In this document: positions 62,148 through 64,000 of the stretch, piece after piece
Numbering within the stretch: the stretch's first letter is position 1
Layout of the letters: the number at the start of each line of letters is the position of its first letter
NCBI RefSeq assembly: GCF_028368935.1
Contig: NZ_JAQNDK010000001.1
Span: forward strand, 2,790,001-2,854,000
Source of the DNA: Sorangium aterium
GTDB lineage: Bacteria; Myxococcota_A; Polyangia; Polyangiales; Polyangiaceae
Reading direction: 5' to 3'
DNA: 64,000 nucleotides
Made by a program: the position numbers and the translations under genes
The notes under the pieces: model-generated
Seen by the model: the letters and a program-made list of their open reading frames with translations, nothing else
Told to the model about the DNA's origin: nothing
Database searches by the model: none

Positions 62148-62215
62148 ATCGAGCGAGCACGCTCGTTTGCACGCCCGTGATATCGAGCGAGCACGCTCGT
62201 TTGCACGCCCGTGAT
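62148..62215. repeat. Perfect 34-bp tandem duplication, each with a 6-bp hairpin
   Basis: Copies at 62148-62181 and 62182-62215 are identical. Each contains CGAGCG-AGCA-CGCTCG, a perfect 6-bp stem with a 4-nt loop. Only two copies and no spacers exist, so it is not a CRISPR array. Confidence 0.8.
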
Positions 62216-62256
62216 ACCGACACCGCGCTCGCGCCGGCGTGGTGATGGGTCGAGCG

Positions 62257-62285
62257 CGCTCTCCGGCTGAAGGGGCCGGAGAGCG
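62257..62285 (-). terminator. Strong stem-loop after the sigma-TM fusion gene
   Basis: CGCTCTCCGGC (62257-62267) pairs perfectly with GCCGGAGAGCG (62275-62285) over a 7-nt loop. It lies about 135 nt beyond the stop of the sigma-TM gene at 62420. No T-tract; a Rho-type or processing hairpin is also possible. Confidence 0.5.
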
Positions 62286-62419
62286 CTCGATGGGCTCAGG
62301 GCGCGATGGACGCCGACCGGAGGACGCCGACCGGAGGAGCAGAGCTCCTGGTGCTCATGGCACCTCGACGGCACTCTGTTCCGGCCGAGGGGAGCGGGCT
62401 GGGGCTGGGCTTCACGGAT

Positions 62420-63871
62420 TCACGGAGAGCCGTTCAACGCGTCCTCGATGGCGGGCAGGTATGCGCTGCCGGGGAACGCCTCGCGGAACCGGGCGGCTCG
62501 CGCCGCGGCCTCGACGCGCCGACCGGTCTGCTCGAGGGCCTGTATCGCCAGGGTCTCGCGTTGCTGGGCTCTCGGGCTGCGCGGGTAGCTCCGCGCATGG
62601 CGGTCGAGCGCGCCGAGCGCCTCGCCCGCTCTTCCCGATCCAAGCGCGGCGATCGCGCGCTGGATCAGGGTCAAGTCGGCATCCATCGGTGGGACGGCCG
62701 CCCCCGCGCCGACTGCGGCGGGCGGTGCCGGCGCGGGCGCCGCCGAGGACACCGCCGCCGGGACATCGGCGAGCGCGGCCGGCGCGTCCGAGCCGACCGG
62801 GACCGCCGCGAGCGTGTCGCCGCGAGCGAGGCCGATCTCCGGCGGCGCTGTGCGTGGCAGCGCCGCGTAGAGCGTGCCGGCGCCGGCGCCGGCCCCGCCC
62901 AGGAACAGGGCTGCGCCTGCCGCGACGAGCTTCGCCCGCATGACCTCGATACCACCCCTCGCGAAGCTCGCCGGGGCGCGGCGCGCGTCCCACGCGGGGA
63001 CAGCCTCCGCTGCGCCCTCGCCGGGCGGGAGGACTCGCGCAGCCAGGTCGGCTGACGCGCCCCCGTCGCCCTCCCCGGGGGCGAGCAGCGCCCGGAGCCG
63101 CGCCCAGAGCACCTCGCCGAGGTCTTCCGGCAGGTCGAGCCGGGCGTCCCCGAGCTCGAGCAGCCGCAGCCCGTGGACCAAGGCGAGCGGCGCCAGAGCC
63201 GAACGCGCGCCGTACAGGCCGAGCGCGTCGCGCTCCCGCGCGCCCAGCCGCTTGACCGCGGCCGCGAACTCCTTGCGGGCCCGCCGCAGCCGGTCCCACG
63301 CGGTGTTCTCCGATATCTGGAGCGCCGCGGCGATCTCGCGCATCTCGATGTCCTCGAGCTCGTAGAGGAGGAACACGACGCGCCGGTCGCCCTCGATGCG
63401 CTGGACGAGCCCGCGGACGATCCTCTGCGTCTCGGCCTGCGCGAACCGCTGCTCCGCGTCGTACCCCGGGTCCGCGACGTCGACGCGCTCGCCGTCGGAG
63501 CGCGCGAGCAGCTCCCGCCGGTTCCTGGCGAGCCGCACGTGCCGCAGGGCGAGGTTCGACGCGATGCCCGCCACCCACGCCTTCATGGAGAAGCGGGGGT
63601 CGTACTCTCCGAAGCGGCAGTGGACGACCAGGAACACCTCCTGGGCCACGTCGCGCAGGTGCCGCGCCGGCACCCCCATCCGCCAGAGCACCCGGAGGAC
63701 GTACCGGAGCAGGCCCGTGTACACCTCCTCGAAGGTGGGCCGCGGGGGCGGCTCGGCCGCCGTCCCGGGGGCGGCGTCGGCCGTCAGCCCGGGGTCGGCA
63801 TCAGATGCCGATCCGGGGTCGGTGTCATGGGCGGGGGCCGGCGGAGGCCGGGGGGGTTGAGACGCCGTCAT
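62420..63871 (-). CDS. Sigma-70 family protein fused to a membrane segment and C-terminal helical domain
   Basis: A 483-aa protein. After a Pro/Asp-rich head, region 2 lies at about 50-118 (LLRYVLRVLWRMGVPARHLRDVAQEVFLVVHCRF, SMKAWVAGIASNLALRHVR) and region 4 at about 150-205 (RVVFLLYELEDIEMREIAAALQISENTAWDRLRRARKEF). A single hydrophobic helix follows at about 313-338 (KLVAAGAALFLGGAGAGAGTLYAAL). After an Ala/Pro linker comes a TPR-like helical end (LIQRAIAALGSGRAGEALGALDRH). The layout puts sigma, membrane anchor and a periplasmic binding part in one polypeptide, where the neighbouring pair at 15761-17384 splits them between two proteins. Activation would need proteolysis or an alternative mechanism. 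The ATG has no strong RBS. Confidence 0.85.
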   Translation of the reverse strand: MTASQPPRPPPAPAHDTDPGSASDADPGLTADAAPGTAAEPPPRPTFEEVYTGLLRYVLRVLWRMGVPARHLRDVAQEVFLVVHCRFGEYDPRFSMKAWVAGIASNLALRHVRLARNRRELLARSDGERVDVADPGYDAEQRFAQAETQRIVRGLVQRIEGDRRVVFLLYELEDIEMREIAAALQISENTAWDRLRRARKEFAAAVKRLGARERDALGLYGARSALAPLALVHGLRLLELGDARLDLPEDLGEVLWARLRALLAPGEGDGGASADLAARVLPPGEGAAEAVPAWDARRAPASFARGGIEVMRAKLVAAGAALFLGGAGAGAGTLYAALPRTAPPEIGLARGDTLAAVPVGSDAPAALADVPAAVSSAAPAPAPPAAVGAGAAVPPMDADLTLIQRAIAALGSGRAGEALGALDRHARSYPRSPRAQQRETLAIQALEQTGRRVEAAARAARFREAFPGSAYLPAIEDALNGSP

Positions 63872-64000
63872 CTCTACGTGTTCCGGCGAGATGGGCCGGA
63901 TTGTGGCGAAATCGTACGCGGGTCAGAAAAAGATCGGGCCCCGGTGGCCCCACGTGCGGGGGCGCCCGTGGCCGCCTCGATGACCACCGCCGTTCTGTGT

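Larger units (their letters stand above)
61960..62419. other. Intergenic region between two sigma-like genes, repeat-rich
   Basis: This 460-nt stretch on the minus strand separates the two sigma-like genes. It holds a 34-bp tandem repeat (62148-62215), a strong hairpin (62257-62285), and no ORF that looks coding. A promoter for the 226-aa sigma gene should lie here but none matches a consensus. Confidence 0.6.

Noticed and set aside
62148-62215. Possible CRISPR repeat pair.
   Set aside because: Two copies are directly adjacent with no spacer and no cas genes are present.

Overview
This very GC-rich window is densely packed with bidirectional operons, large TPR proteins, many lipoproteins, eukaryote-like Ser/Thr kinases, PilZ and STAS/GAF regulators and several ECF-type sigma factors. 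With the gliding-type (Glt/Nfs) gene cluster, this points to a myxobacterium, most likely Sorangium or a relative in the Polyangiaceae. The taxon is inferred from protein style and gene content, not from a marker search. No rRNA, tRNA, CRISPR array, insertion sequence or prophage was seen; it looks like core chromosome.

Layout. (1) 1-3416: the C-terminal part of a PPC/DUF296-like protein, then a minus-strand operon with a near-consensus sigma-70 promoter. It encodes a secreted coiled-coil protein, an outer-membrane beta-barrel and a short lipoprotein polysaccharide-export (OPX) protein. (2) 3569-15226: a minus-strand Glt/Nfs-like operon: coiled-coil protein, two very large TPR proteins, a TPR lipoprotein, two small proteins and an FHA-like/TonB-like (AgmX/PglI C-terminal) membrane protein. 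(3) 15761-20839: an ECF sigma/anti-sigma pair, a PilZ protein and a large GT-C membrane glycosyltransferase. (4) 20924-25554: era and der, overlapping by 4 nt and each with a long basic repeat-rich N-terminal tail, then an ArsA/GET3-like ATPase. (5) 25703-29950: a roadblock-like protein divergent from a CpsB-type PHP phosphatase, then a TetR gene and a HelD/UvrD-like helicase that appear to share an operator. (6) 29898-35584: a Ser/Thr kinase, recA with a likely LexA box, a SixA-like phosphatase, a SprT-like metalloprotein and an HD-domain protein. (7) 35648-43573: membrane proteins, a second kinase, a PrxQ/Bcp peroxiredoxin, two lipoproteins, a remnant of an Rpn-like protein, a metallophosphoesterase and an alpha/beta hydrolase. 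(8) 43602-48448: a phosphoesterase/nucleotidyltransferase pair, an aldehyde dehydrogenase, a dienelactone hydrolase-like protein and a DUF1801-like protein. (9) 48495-55082: a GAF-PBP-GAF-STAS regulator divergent from a complete homogentisate (tyrosine) catabolic operon, fahA-maiA-hpd-hmgA. (10) 55108-63871: a Cys-rich lipoprotein with a deoxyhypusine-synthase-like enzyme, a giant beta-propeller lipoprotein, a DUF72 protein and two sigma-like proteins, one fused to a membrane segment and a helical tail.

How the parts may work together. Regions 1 and 2 are the most suggestive. In Myxococcus, Nfs machinery acts on spore-coat polysaccharide exported by a separate system, and here an OPX/barrel exporter lies directly next to a Glt/Nfs-type envelope machine. 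The tyrosine operon is a textbook pathway from 4-hydroxyphenylpyruvate to fumarate and acetoacetate. Most other genes are regulatory or housekeeping.
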